DNA of 64,000 nt from Streptomyces phaeofaciens (GTDB lineage: Bacteria > Actinomycetota > Actinomycetes > Streptomycetales > Streptomycetaceae): the NCBI RefSeq assembly GCF_014648915.1, contig NZ_BMSA01000007.1:226901-290900 (forward strand). The letters are read 5' to 3'. The notes under the pieces were generated by a model, which had not been told where the DNA came from, did not search any database, and was given only the letters and a program-made list of their open reading frames with translations. A program made the translations under genes and the position numbers. Shown here one piece after another: positions 36,808 through 47,327 of the stretch (its first letter is position 1; the number at the start of each line of letters is the position of its first letter).

Positions 36808-37880
36808 CAGGCCACCTCCTCGGTGCTGTCAGGTCCGGCGAGCCCGAGTTCACGCTCGCCGAGCGGGGTGAAGAAGCTCTCCACGTCGGCATCGGTCACC
36901 TCGGCGAAGGTGGCCGGTGACCAGCGCGGGTTACGGTCCTTGTCGATGACCTGGGCACGGATGCCCTCGACCAGATCGGGCGCGGTCAGCGCCGCGCAGG
37001 AAACGCGGTACTCCTGCTCCAGCACCCGCTCCAGCGGACCCAGCCGCCGGGCACGGCGCAGGGAGGCCAGGGTCACCTTGAGAGCGGTGGGCGACTTGGC
37101 CAGCAGGGTTTCCGCGGTCTCCTTGGCGGCCGGGGCGCCGTGCGAGAGCAGCCGCTGGACGATCTCCTCGACCGTGTCGGCGGCAAAGCAGGAGTCGATC
37201 CACTCGCGCCGCGTGGCCAGCTCGCCCTCCGGCACGGGCCGCACATGACGATTCAGGGCTTTTCGTACAGGCATCGTTGCGAGGTCGTCGACGAAGAGCC
37301 GGAGCGTGGCGGACGGTACGTAGTGGTCAGCGAGTCCGCACAGCAGGGCATCCCCGGCGCCGATCCGCACGCCCGTCAAGGCGAGGTAGGTGCCCAGTTC
37401 ACCGGGGGCGAGGGCCAGAAGGTACGTACCGCCGACGTCCGGGACGAACCCGATGCCTGTCTCCGGCATGGCGATCTTGGACCGTTCGGTGACGATCCGG
37501 ACGCTGCCATGGGCGGAGACGCCGACGCCGCCGCCCATGACGATGCCGTCCATGACGGCGACGTAGGGCTTGGGGTAGCAGGCGATGCGGGCGTTGAGCC
37601 GGTACTCGTCCCGCCAGAAGGCCGCCGAGACGGTGCCGTCCCCGTCGCGGACGTCATGGTGGATGGCGTGGATGTCGCCGCCCGCGCACAGGCCGCGCTC
37701 ACCGGCGCCGGTGAGGACGACGGTTTCGACGGCCGGGTCCCGCTCCCAGGTTTTCAGTGCCTCGTCCATGCAGCGGACCATGGTGTGGGTGAGGGCGTTG
37801 AGCGCCTTGGGACGGTTGAGGGTGAGGTGCGCGGCGCGCCCCTCGGTGCCCACCAGTACGGAGTCGTCGGTGGCGGTCAT
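36804..37880 (-). CDS. 3-hydroxyisobutyryl-CoA hydrolase (crotonase family)
   Basis: A 358-residue crotonase-superfamily protein, longer than plain hydratases and with the hydrolase layout. HLTLNRPKALNALTHTMV, GERGLCAGGDIHAIHHDV, GGGVGVSAHGSVRIVTE and MPETGIGFVPDVGGTYLL are the defining blocks; DRNPRWSPATFAEVTD near the end is typical of HIBYL-CoA hydrolase. It releases 3-hydroxyisobutyrate from its CoA ester in valine degradation. The ATG at 37880 overlaps the acyl-CoA dehydrogenase stop. Confidence 0.9.
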   Translation of the reverse strand: MTATDDSVLVGTEGRAAHLTLNRPKALNALTHTMVRCMDEALKTWERDPAVETVVLTGAGERGLCAGGDIHAIHHDVRDGDGTVSAAFWRDEYRLNARIACYPKPYVAVMDGIVMGGGVGVSAHGSVRIVTERSKIAMPETGIGFVPDVGGTYLLALAPGELGTYLALTGVRIGAGDALLCGLADHYVPSATLRLFVDDLATMPVRKALNRHVRPVPEGELATRREWIDSCFAADTVEEIVQRLLSHGAPAAKETAETLLAKSPTALKVTLASLRRARRLGPLERVLEQEYRVSCAALTAPDLVEGIRAQVIDKDRNPRWSPATFAEVTDADVESFFTPLGERELGLAGPDSTEEVAW

Positions 37881-39025
37881 CCGAACGCCTCCGTCAAGCC
37901 GCGGGCCACGATGACGCGCATGATCTCGTTGGTTCCTTCCAGGATCCGGTGGACCCGCAGGTCCCGGACGATCTTCTCGATGCCGTACTCGCTCAAGTAG
38001 CCGTAGCCGCCGTGCAGTTGCAGGGCGCGGTCGGCGACGGAGTAGCCGGTGTCGGTGGCGAACTGCTTGGCCATCGCACACAGGTGGGGCGCCTGGGGAT
38101 CGCGCCGGTCAAGAGCCTGGGCGGCCTGCTGGACCAGCGCGCGGGCGGCGGCGAGTTCGGTCGCCATGTCCGCGAGGCGGAATTGAAGTGCCTGGGCGTC
38201 GAGGAGCCGGCGGCCGAACGCCTCCCGGTCGGCGAGGTGCGCGAGGCTGCGGTCGAGGGCGCTGCGGGCTCCGCCGAGCGAGCAGGCGGCGATGCCGAGC
38301 CGGCCGCCGTTGAGGCCGTTCATGGCGATGCGGAAGCCGTCGCCCTCGCGGCCGAGGAGCCGGTCGGCGGGCAGCCGGACACCGTCCAGGATCACCTGGC
38401 GGGTGGGTTGGGCGTTCCAGCCCATCTTGCGCTCGTCGGGACCGAAGGAGAGGCCGGGGTCGTCCTTGTCGACGAGGAACGCGGAGATGCCGTGCGGCCC
38501 GGCCTCGCCGGTGCGCGCCAGGACGACGTACACCTGGGAGGCGCCCGCGCCCGAGATGAACTGCTTGACGCCGGTCAGGAGGTAGTAGTCGCCGTCGCGT
38601 GCCGCACGGGTGCGCAGGGCGGCGGCGTCCGATCCGGCGCCGGGTTCGGTCAGGCAGTAGCTCGCCAGGTCCTCCATGGCGCACAGGCGGGGCAGCCATC
38701 GCTCGCGCTGGGCCCGGTCGCCGTAATGGTCGATCATCCAGGCGACCATGTTGTGGATGGAGAGGTAGCCGGCGATGGACGGGCAGCCAGAGGCGAGCGT
38801 CTCGAAGACGAGGACGCCGTCGGCACGGGTGAGACCGGAGCCGCCCGACTCCTCGCGGACGTAGACGCCGCCGAGTCCGAGTCCGGCGGCCTTGCGCAGG
38901 ACGTCGACGGGGAAGTACTTGTCGCGGTCCCAGTCCAGGGCGTGCGGGGCGAGGTGGTCCTGGGCGAAGTCCAGGGTCGTCTCGACAAGGGCCTGCTGGT
39001 CCTCGGTGAGCAGGGTGGCGGTCAT
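37877..39025 (-). CDS. Acyl-CoA dehydrogenase, probably isobutyryl-CoA dehydrogenase
   Basis: A 382-residue FAD enzyme. LASYCLTEPGAGSDAAALRT is the first ACAD signature, GVKQFISGAGASQVYVVLAR the flavin/substrate region, and LQLHGGYGYLSEYGIEKIVR with DLRVHRILEGTNEIMRVIVA the C-terminal signature. The operon position between mmsA and the hydrolase points to isobutyryl-CoA as substrate. Five bases separate it from the truncated mmsA. Confidence 0.92.
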   Translation of the reverse strand: MTATLLTEDQQALVETTLDFAQDHLAPHALDWDRDKYFPVDVLRKAAGLGLGGVYVREESGGSGLTRADGVLVFETLASGCPSIAGYLSIHNMVAWMIDHYGDRAQRERWLPRLCAMEDLASYCLTEPGAGSDAAALRTRAARDGDYYLLTGVKQFISGAGASQVYVVLARTGEAGPHGISAFLVDKDDPGLSFGPDERKMGWNAQPTRQVILDGVRLPADRLLGREGDGFRIAMNGLNGGRLGIAACSLGGARSALDRSLAHLADREAFGRRLLDAQALQFRLADMATELAAARALVQQAAQALDRRDPQAPHLCAMAKQFATDTGYSVADRALQLHGGYGYLSEYGIEKIVRDLRVHRILEGTNEIMRVIVARGLTEAFG

Positions 39026-39030
39026 GGCGC

Positions 39031-40192
<1,162 letters not shown>

Positions 40193-40209
40193 GCGCCGCC
40201 GAGGCCGCG

Positions 40210-41049
40210 GGCGAACTGCGCGCCGGAGGCCGGATCATCGAGTCCACCTCCGGCAACACCGGCCTCGGCCTGTCGGTGATCGCCGCCGAACGCGGCTACA
40301 CCTTCACCGCCGTGGTCGACAACCACGCGGCCCCGGACAAACTCCGCGGCATGAAGGCGCTCGGCACCGAACTCGTCTACGTCGTCGACGACGGCACCGA
40401 GGAACTCGCCACCGCCGCACGTGAGGAACTCGCCGAGGACATGGCCCGCGGCCAGGACAACACCGTCTTCACCGAGCAGCACAACAACCTCGCCAACGGC
40501 GTCGGCTACTTCCCCGTCGCACACGAACTCCACGAGGCCCTCGACGGCGACATCGGCGTCCTGATCGGCGCCGTCGGCACCGGCGGAGCCCTGTGCGGCA
40601 CCGGCCGCGAGCTGACCAAGCTCATGTCCGGCTTCACCGTCATCGGCGTGGAACCCAAGGGATCCATCGCCTTCGGCGGCCCCGCCCACGACTACTACCA
40701 GTCCGGCACCGGCACCCCCGAGGGCGCGACGATCGGCGCCCTGGTCGACTTCGACCTCATCGACGAGGGCGTCAAGGTCGGCGACATCGAAGCGTTCGCG
40801 ACCTGCCGGGCCGTCGCCCGCACCGGCCTGCTCATCGGCGGCTCGGCCGGCGGTGTCGTCCACGAGGCCCTGACCCGGCTGTCCGACCTGCCGCCGGGCA
40901 CCACTATGGTCGCCCTGGTCAACGACGGCGGGGAGAAGTACATGGACACCGTCTTCAACGACGAGTGGATGAGCGAACGCAACCTCCTCAGCCCCGACAC
41001 CGAGCGGGAAGTCGACGAACTCCTCACCAAACTCCGCAGGAACCGGTAG
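40210..41049 (+). pseudogene. 5'-truncated cysteine synthase-like PLP enzyme
   Basis: About 280 residues of a fold-type II PLP enzyme: RIIESTSGNTGLGLSVIAAE is the substrate/phosphate loop, VGTGGALCGTGRELTKLM the phosphate cup, and LLIGGSAGGVVHEALTRLSD a late motif. The part before it, with the PLP-binding lysine (usually in a SIKDR-type motif), is missing because the gene is cut at the junction with mmsA. It resembles the cysteine synthase/SbnA group. The stop is five bases before the MATE transporter, so the two were an operon. Confidence 0.8.
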
Positions 41050-41054
41050 ACCAC

Positions 41055-42461
41055 ATGCTCACCACCCTCCTCCGCGACAGCCGCGCACTCGGCGTGCTCG
41101 CCGTGCCACTCGTCCTCACCCAGCTCGCCCAGGTCGCCCTGACGACCACCGACACGGTGATGATGGGACTGATCGGCACCACCGAACTCGCGGCCGGCGG
41201 CCTCGGCATCGTGATCTTCAACCAGATCCGCACCATGGGCGTCGGCCTCGTCACCTCCGTCGGCAACCAGGTGGCCTCTGCGGCGGCACGCGACGAGCAG
41301 GCGGCCGACGGCACGGACAGCGCGGACGGCGCGCAGGAGCCGGCACACGACGACGTACGGGCGATCGTGCGCGCGAGTCTGGCCGTCGCCACCCTCGCCG
41401 GGGTCGCCGGCGCCCTCCTGATGATCCTCATCGGGCAGGCACTGACCTGGCTCGGCCAGGACGCCGACGTCGTGCGCCTCGCCCGGAACATGCTCCACGC
41501 CCTCGCCCCCGGCCTGCTGCCCTGTCTGTGGTTCCAGGCCGTACGCCAGTTCACCGTCGGGATGCGCCGCCCCCAGGCCCTGCTCCGGATCACCCTCGTG
41601 TCCATCGGGGTGAACGCGGGCCTGAACTGGATCCTGATCCACGGCACGTTCGGCCTTCCCCGCCTGGGACTGACCGGCGTCGGAATCGCCACCTCGACCG
41701 TCTACCTGCTGTCCTTCCTCGCCCTCTACCTCGCCGCGAAGAAGGACCCCGCGCTCGCCCCGCTCCTCACCCTCGACATCACCCGAACCGACCCGGCCGT
41801 ACTCAAGCGCATCCTCGGCCTCGGCGTGCCGATCGCCGCCACGTACGGCTCCGAAGCCGGATTCTTCTCCGTCACCGCCTTCATGGCCGGCTCCTTCGGC
41901 CCCGACGCACTGGCCGCGCACACTGCCGTCAACCAACTCGTCTACATCGTCTTCCAGGTGGCCGTCGGACTGTCCCACGCGGCATCCATCAACGTCAGCC
42001 GCGAACTCGCCCTCGGCAACCACGACGGCGCCCGACGCATCAAGAACACCGCGCTCACCTGCGCCGCCGCCGTCATGACCTGCGTCGGCATCCTGTACCT
42101 CGCCGCGCCGCGCCTCGTACTGGCACCGTTCCTGGACACCGGCTCCAGCCAGGCGCTCAGCATCGCCACCCACCTCCTGGTCGTCACCGCCTTCCTCCAG
42201 TTCTTCGACTGCGCCCAGAACATCGGCGTCGGTCTCCTGCGCGGACTCGACGACACCAGGAGCGGCTTCCGCATCACCCTCATCGGCTACTGGGCCGTCG
42301 GACTGCCCGCCGCCTGGCTCCTCGCCTACGCCCTCCACCTCGACACCCTCGGCATCTGGCTCGGCCTCCTCACCGGCCTCGCCGCCACCGCCACCCTCCT
42401 GCTGCGCCGCTACACCAGCGCCCTCACCGCCACCCAGCCCTTCACTGCGACGGCAGCCTGA
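41055..42461 (+). CDS. MATE family efflux transporter
   Basis: A 468-residue protein with about twelve membrane helices in two MATE halves. VPLVLTQLAQVALTTTDTVM opens the first and LGVPIAATYGSEAGFFSVTA the second; IAAT in the latter and the paired QLVYIVFQVAVGLSHAASI segment are typical. A polar insertion (about residues 80-97, ARDEQAADGTDSADGAQEPA) sits in a cytoplasmic loop. Likely substrate: the product of a pathway using the upstream PLP enzyme, which is truncated here; thus its promoter may be gone. Confidence 0.9.
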   Translation: MLTTLLRDSRALGVLAVPLVLTQLAQVALTTTDTVMMGLIGTTELAAGGLGIVIFNQIRTMGVGLVTSVGNQVASAAARDEQAADGTDSADGAQEPAHDDVRAIVRASLAVATLAGVAGALLMILIGQALTWLGQDADVVRLARNMLHALAPGLLPCLWFQAVRQFTVGMRRPQALLRITLVSIGVNAGLNWILIHGTFGLPRLGLTGVGIATSTVYLLSFLALYLAAKKDPALAPLLTLDITRTDPAVLKRILGLGVPIAATYGSEAGFFSVTAFMAGSFGPDALAAHTAVNQLVYIVFQVAVGLSHAASINVSRELALGNHDGARRIKNTALTCAAAVMTCVGILYLAAPRLVLAPFLDTGSSQALSIATHLLVVTAFLQFFDCAQNIGVGLLRGLDDTRSGFRITLIGYWAVGLPAAWLLAYALHLDTLGIWLGLLTGLAATATLLLRRYTSALTATQPFTATAA

Positions 42462-42470
42462 ACCGGCTAC

Positions 42471-42499
42471 CGGGCAGGTGGTCACCGACCACCTGCCCG
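42471..42499. terminator. Bidirectional terminator
   Basis: Perfect 13-bp arms CGGGCAGGTGGTC / GACCACCTGCCCG with a 3-base loop, between the convergent MATE and membrane-protein genes. Confidence 0.85.
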
Positions 42500-42515
42500 C
42501 CGCACCGCGAGCAGC

Positions 42516-43352
42516 TCAGATCTCCTGCCGCGCCGCGCTCGGCACCTCCGTGACATCCTTGCGCGTCACCGCCAGGTAGACGACCAGGCCGAGGATGACC
42601 GCTAGGAACAGCGCGCTGGTGACGACAGTGCCCAGGCCGAGGCCGCCGTCGCCGGTCGGCTGGGAGAGGTAGTCGCCGATGGAGGCGCCGAGCGGGCGGG
42701 TGAGGATGTAGGCGATCCAGAAGCTCCACACCGCGTTCAGCCCCAGCGTGAAGTGCGCGACGGCGACGGCGGCGATGGCCAGGGCGAACAGGACCGCCGA
42801 AAGCCAGTAGCCGAGGTCCATGCGCTCGGAGACCAGGTCGCCGGCCGCCGTGCCGAGGGCGAAGGTGAACAGCACGGCCAGCCAGTAGAACGACTCACGG
42901 CTCGTGGTGTCGATGCTGTGGATCGACAGGGTCCGCTCACGCCGGTACCAGACGGCGAAGACGACCGCGAGGAGGAGCGCGAACACCGTGGTGCTCGTCT
43001 CCAGCGGTACGCCTATGTTGTCGGTCAGGTTGTCGCTGATCAGCGTGCCGACGACGCTGATCAGGGCGACGGCGAGCCAGTACACGCCCGCGCGGTAGGC
43101 GGTCGTGCGGAACTGGACGACCAGGACGACCGCGAGCAGCGCACTCATCAGGACCGACACGCCGGTCAGGCCCAGGCCGGCCTTCTCGTTGAGGAGGTCG
43201 GCCGCGGTCTCGCCGACGGTCGTGCACAGGACCTTGATGATCCAGAAGTAGGCGGTGACCTCGGGGACCTTGTTCCAGCGCAGACGGCGGGATGGGCGAG
43301 CGGAGGCAGTGCCCGGTTCGGCCTCAGGAGTCTCGGAGAGTTCATAGGTCAT
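42516..43352 (-). CDS. Four-fold repeated membrane protein (COG4705-like)
   Basis: A 278-residue integral membrane protein. Four similar segments repeat: FWIIKVLCTTVGETAADLL, YWLAVALISVVGTLISDNL, YWLAVLFTFALGTAAGDLV and FWIAYILTRPLGASIGDYL, each followed by another helix. The conserved G-x(2-3)-D in each repeat looks functional. This matches the COG4705-type 'membrane-anchored protein' family of unknown function. It diverges from the symporter-like gene with about 90 bases between. Confidence 0.8.
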   Translation of the reverse strand: MTYELSETPEAEPGTASARPSRRLRWNKVPEVTAYFWIIKVLCTTVGETAADLLNEKAGLGLTGVSVLMSALLAVVLVVQFRTTAYRAGVYWLAVALISVVGTLISDNLTDNIGVPLETSTTVFALLLAVVFAVWYRRERTLSIHSIDTTSRESFYWLAVLFTFALGTAAGDLVSERMDLGYWLSAVLFALAIAAVAVAHFTLGLNAVWSFWIAYILTRPLGASIGDYLSQPTGDGGLGLGTVVTSALFLAVILGLVVYLAVTRKDVTEVPSAARQEI

Positions 43353-43445
43353 GGGGTCAGACGGTGCCAGCGGTTACCTGAACGCATCCTGACTGCCGCG
43401 CGGCGTTCCCCGCCCCGCCGTGCCCGGCCTGATCACGATGAGCGC

Positions 43446-44483
43446 ATGCACACCCGCGCCGTGTCCTGGCTGCGGCACCGACTCGGCCGTGCCGTGGTTC
43501 TCGCCTACGTACTCGCCCTGTTCCTGCCCGGACCGGGTCTGTGGCTTCGCCGCCTCCATCTCCTGCCGCTGACACATCTGACGCTGCACACCGCACCGCT
43601 CCTGCTGTCCCTGATGCTGTTCTCCGCCGGGCTTCAGGTGCCCGTCCGCGCGCTGGGCCGCCTTCTGCGGCACCCGAAGGCGCTGCTCGCCGGACTCGTG
43701 CTGCACCTTGCCATCCCGCTGGCGGTCGTGCCGCTCGTCGCCTTCCTGCTGCGGCGCACCCCCGACGCCGACGGCGGCAGCGGACTGCTCACCGCGCTGA
43801 TCCTGACCGTGGCGATGCCCGTCGCCGCCGGGGCCACCGTATGGACCGACAAGGGCGACGGCGACCAGCCGACGATGGTGGGCCTCGTCCTGGCCTCCAC
43901 TCTCCTCAGCCCGCTCAGCACCCCCTTCCTGCTGGAGACCCTGGCGCCACTGCTGAGTGGCGGCTACGGACAGGTACTCGTCGACACCGGCAGGCTGGCC
44001 CACGGAGGATTCGGCCTGGCCACCGTGGTCCTGCCCTGCGCGGCGGGACTCCTGGGCGCCCTCGCCCTGCCCGCGCGGTGGCTGCGCCGCCTCCGCATGA
44101 CGGTGACGCCACTGGCCCTGACCGGCTCGCTGCTGCTGACCTACGTCAACGCCAGTGGCGCCCTCGGCTCCGTCCTCACCCGGCCCCGTCCGCTGCTGTT
44201 CGCCGCCGCCCTGGCGGTGGCGGCCCTGGTCTGCCTGCTCTCCTTCGCCCTCGGGCGGGCCGCCGCCTGCCTCCTGCGGCTGGAGGCAGGTAGCGCCTCG
44301 TCGCTGACGCTCGCCTGCGGCATGAACAACAGCAGCGCGAGCGCGGTCCTGATCACCGCGTCCCTGCCCGACAAACCGCACCTGCTGCTGCCGGTCCTCA
44401 CCTACGGACTGCTGCAGAAGACCGCCGCGAACCGGATCGTCACCCGCCTCCGGGGGGATCCCGCTCCCCCGGCAGGCCCCTGA
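43446..44483 (+). CDS. Bile acid:sodium symporter-like membrane protein
   Basis: A 345-residue protein with about nine to ten hydrophobic helices. The BASS-like blocks are LMLFSAGLQVPVRALGRLL, LTVAMPVAAGATVWTDKGDG, and the late ASSLTLACGMNNSSASAVLI with the polar NNSS crossover typical of the fold. The start is ATG at 43446. Its end lies seven bases from the end of the histidine kinase on the other strand. Substrate unknown. Confidence 0.75.
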   Translation: MHTRAVSWLRHRLGRAVVLAYVLALFLPGPGLWLRRLHLLPLTHLTLHTAPLLLSLMLFSAGLQVPVRALGRLLRHPKALLAGLVLHLAIPLAVVPLVAFLLRRTPDADGGSGLLTALILTVAMPVAAGATVWTDKGDGDQPTMVGLVLASTLLSPLSTPFLLETLAPLLSGGYGQVLVDTGRLAHGGFGLATVVLPCAAGLLGALALPARWLRRLRMTVTPLALTGSLLLTYVNASGALGSVLTRPRPLLFAAALAVAALVCLLSFALGRAAACLLRLEAGSASSLTLACGMNNSSASAVLITASLPDKPHLLLPVLTYGLLQKTAANRIVTRLRGDPAPPAGP

Positions 44484-44490
44484 ACCATGC

Positions 44491-45810
44491 TCAGCCGCCG
44501 CCAGCTGGGCCGGCTTCTTCCCGGCGTACGGGGACGAGCAGAGTGAACGTGGCAGGACGGCGACCGGTCAGAGAGAGTCTGCCGCCCAGCGAGACGGCCA
44601 GGTCGCGGGCGAGGGACAGGCCGATGCCGGAGCCTGGTGCCGAGCCGGTGTGGCCGCGGTCGAACAACTGGGCCGCCTCGCTTTCCACGGCGCCCTCGTC
44701 GGTGACGTCGAAGGCGACGGCTTCGCCGAGGTCGCGGGCCGTGAGGCGAACGGTGCCACGCCCGTGGACACGGGCGTTGTCCAGCAGGACGCCGAGGATC
44801 TCGGTGACGGAAGCGCCGGGGACGCGGATGTCGTCCGACGCCTCAGGGGTCCCGCACTCCAGGCGTCTGCCGTCGCGGGCGAACAGTCCGTGCCAGCTCT
44901 CCTCGGTCTCGCGCAGCAGTCGCGGCACGGGGGTGTCCGGTGCGGGCTGGCGCGGCAGGCCGCGGGAGCGGGACAGACGCAGCACCTCCTCCACCGTGCC
45001 GTGCAGGCGGCGCGTGGTGGCCAGGGCCTCCTCCAGGGCGGGCCGCGCCTGAGCGTCGTCGTCCTGGGCGAGCCCCGCCTCCAGGGTCAGCTGGAGCCCG
45101 GTAAGCGGGGTGCGCAGCTGGTGGGAGGCGTTGGCGGTGAAGTCACGCTCGTGGCGCAGGAGTTCGGTCAGGCCGTGGAGCATCTCGTTGTGGGTGCGCG
45201 CGACCTGGTCGATCTCGGCGACATTGCTGGGCGCGGCCCGGGCGCTCAGATCACCGGCGGTGACGGCCCGGCAGTGCCGGGAGAGATCCTCCAGCGGCGC
45301 GGCCAGCGCACGCGCCTGCCGACGGGCGACGAGGACGGCCACCGTCAGCGCGAGCGCGCAGACCCCGGCCAGGACCGCCCAGGCAAGCAGGACACGGTCG
45401 CGTACTGCGGCTGCCGGCGAGGAGGCCCGTACGACGCCGATCACACGCTCGGCGTGCGACACAGGCACCGCGACGACCAGATCACCGCCCGACCGGCCGC
45501 GCACCACCTCCGCGCCCAGCGCCCTTCGCACGACCGTGTCGCCTGTACGGGGGCCGGTACCGGCCCGCAGGCGCAGCGCGGGATCGTACAGGCCGAGGCG
45601 TCCGCCGGGCGGTGGCCCGGGCAGTTCCACAGGGTCGCCGGTCACATAGTCCGGGCTGACGCGTACGGCTCCGGACAGCGCCGCCCGTTCCAGGGTGTCG
45701 CGCTGGTCGGCGTACAGGGACGACCTGATCGCCAGGGCCAGCGGGACTGCGAGGAGGACGACGGCGACCAGGGCGGCGGTGAGGGCGACTCGCACCACGC
45801 GCTGTCTCAT
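44491..45810 (-). CDS. Sensor histidine kinase
   Basis: A 439-residue membrane kinase. Two membrane helices (about residues 5-27 and 143-163) flank an extracytoplasmic sensor of about 115 residues; HAMP linker, then the H-box FTANASHQLRTPLTGL, N-box LGVLLDNARVHGRG and G-box GSGIGLSLARDLAVSLGG follow. The ATG at 45810 avoids a 38-codon extension into the promoter. No regulator adjoins it; the OmpR-type regulator at 50695, on the far side of the transporter operon, is the probable partner. Confidence 0.88.
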   Translation of the reverse strand: MRQRVVRVALTAALVAVVLLAVPLALAIRSSLYADQRDTLERAALSGAVRVSPDYVTGDPVELPGPPPGGRLGLYDPALRLRAGTGPRTGDTVVRRALGAEVVRGRSGGDLVVAVPVSHAERVIGVVRASSPAAAVRDRVLLAWAVLAGVCALALTVAVLVARRQARALAAPLEDLSRHCRAVTAGDLSARAAPSNVAEIDQVARTHNEMLHGLTELLRHERDFTANASHQLRTPLTGLQLTLEAGLAQDDDAQARPALEEALATTRRLHGTVEEVLRLSRSRGLPRQPAPDTPVPRLLRETEESWHGLFARDGRRLECGTPEASDDIRVPGASVTEILGVLLDNARVHGRGTVRLTARDLGEAVAFDVTDEGAVESEAAQLFDRGHTGSAPGSGIGLSLARDLAVSLGGRLSLTGRRPATFTLLVPVRREEAGPAGGG

Positions 45811-45872
45811 GTCTCCATCTTGCGGGCCTCCGACCGGCCCGGAAGCGGCCGCCACGCGCTTTTGCCGTCGTC

Positions 45873-45904
45873 TAACCGTCGGCATGCGGGGCGTTAACCG
45901 ACGG
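45873..45904. promoter_or_regulatory. Direct repeats, candidate response-regulator site
   Basis: TAACCGTCGG (45873-45882) and TAACCGACGG (45895-45904) are direct repeats 22 bases apart, two helical turns, in the divergent promoter between the kinase and the lipoprotein-ABC operon. The spacing fits an OmpR-type regulator; binding is inferred. Confidence 0.5.
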
Positions 45905-45969
45905 CTTCCTAGCGTCGGTGGCATGACCTGAAGGCGGCTCCTCGACAGTTCCTCGGAAGGGCAGTGGGC

Positions 45970-46590
45970 ATGTCGTACGCACGTAATTCCGCAGGCGTCG
46001 TCGCAGTGACGGTGATCGCCGCGGTGATCGCAGGGTGTTCCGGATCGTCGTCCGGGGCGCAGTCAGGCTCGGGTTCGACGGCCCCGGCGCAGGCGACCCC
46101 GGCCCCCACCGAATCGAACCCGCCCGGGGACATCCCCGACAACCAGGTGTATGTGGACTACCAGCCCGCCCATGGATTCAGCGGGTTCACGGTGAAGGTG
46201 CCGGAGGGCTGGGCCCGCACCGACAAGGGCGGTACGACCGTGTTCACGGACAAGCTCAACAGCGTCACGATCACGGCGGCCACCGCCTCCACCTCCCCGA
46301 CCGTCGCCTCGGTCAAGAACACCGTCGTCCCGCAACTGAGCGGCCAGGTAACGAAGTTCGCGTCCCCGAAGGTGTCGCAGGTGACCCGGAAGGCGGGCCC
46401 CGTCGTCCTTCTCGCCTACCAGGGCGACTCGGCCAAGGACCCGGTCACCGGCAAGGTGGTGCGGGACGCGTTCGAGCGGTACGTCTTCTACCGGCAGGGC
46501 CACAAGGTGGACCTGACCCTGTCCGGTCCCGTCAACGCCGACAACGTCGACCCGTGGCGCACTGTCAGCGACTCGTTCGCGTGGCGGTGA
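45970..46590 (+). CDS. Secreted lipoprotein
   Basis: A 206-residue lipoprotein. The signal peptide ends in the lipobox VIAGC (Cys23), followed by a Ser/Gly/Ala/Pro-rich linker and a folded domain with GFTVKVPEGWARTDKGG, the pattern of PsbP/LpqN-like domains. Start ATG 45970 has GGAAGG nine bases upstream. First gene of an operon with two ABC ATPases and a large permease, and coupled to the next gene by GTGA. Probably an accessory envelope protein of the transporter. Confidence 0.85.
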   Translation: MSYARNSAGVVAVTVIAAVIAGCSGSSSGAQSGSGSTAPAQATPAPTESNPPGDIPDNQVYVDYQPAHGFSGFTVKVPEGWARTDKGGTTVFTDKLNSVTITAATASTSPTVASVKNTVVPQLSGQVTKFASPKVSQVTRKAGPVVLLAYQGDSAKDPVTGKVVRDAFERYVFYRQGHKVDLTLSGPVNADNVDPWRTVSDSFAWR

Positions 46591-47327
46591 GCGCGATGAC
46601 CGCCGGACCCTCGGACGACGACGTGGTACTGGCCGCCCGGGAGCTGTACCGCTTCTACCGGGCCGGCGAGGAAGAGACACTCGCGTTGCGCGGTGTGTCA
46701 CTGCGGGTGCGGCAAGGGGAGACGGTCGCCGTCGTCGGCCCCTCGGGGGCGGGCAAGTCGACCCTTCTGGCGTGTCTGGCGGGTCTCGACGAGCCGTCGG
46801 GCGGCGAGGTCCGGGTGGCGGGCGTGCGCATCAGCCACCGGCCCGAGACCGAACGCTCCCGACTGCGCGCCCGGCACGTGGGGGTGCTCCTTCAGTCACG
46901 CAACCTGCTCCCGCATCTGACCGTGCACGGCAACATCCGGCTCGCCCAGCATGCGCTGCGTGGCCGTCCTGCCGTGACCGCCGATGCGCTCCTGGAGCAG
47001 GTGGGGCTCGGGCGGCGGGCGGGTGCGCTGCCGCGGCAGCTGTCCGGCGGTGAGCTGGCGCGCGCCGGGCTGGCCGTGGCGCTGGCCAACTCCCCGGCCG
47101 TGTTGTTGGCCGACGAGCCGACCGGTGAACTCGACGGCCACACGGAGCAGTTGGTGCTGCGGATGCTGCGGGATCGGGCGGCAGACGGCTGCGCGGTGCT
47201 GATCGTGACACACAGCACGGAGGCGGTGCGGGGCGCCGACCGCGTGATCACGCTGAACGACGGGCGGGCCCACGAGGAACACAAGGGCACGGCTCATACG
47301 AAGGAGCACAGCCATGTCCTCCACTGA
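46587..47327 (+). CDS. ABC transporter ATP-binding protein (MacB/LolD type), first
   Basis: About 246 residues. Walker A is VVGPSGAGKSTLLACLAGLD, Q-loop VLLQSRNLLPHL, signature QLSGGELARAGLAVAL and Walker B AVLLADEPTGELDGH. The linker EPSGGEVRVAGVRI is that of the LolD/MacB class working with FtsX-type permeases. A histidine/charged tail follows. Start GTG 46587 overlaps the lipoprotein stop; GTG 46581 and ATG 46596 are alternatives. It overlaps the next ATPase gene. Confidence 0.9.
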   Translation: MSAMTAGPSDDDVVLAARELYRFYRAGEEETLALRGVSLRVRQGETVAVVGPSGAGKSTLLACLAGLDEPSGGEVRVAGVRISHRPETERSRLRARHVGVLLQSRNLLPHLTVHGNIRLAQHALRGRPAVTADALLEQVGLGRRAGALPRQLSGGELARAGLAVALANSPAVLLADEPTGELDGHTEQLVLRMLRDRAADGCAVLIVTHSTEAVRGADRVITLNDGRAHEEHKGTAHTKEHSHVLH

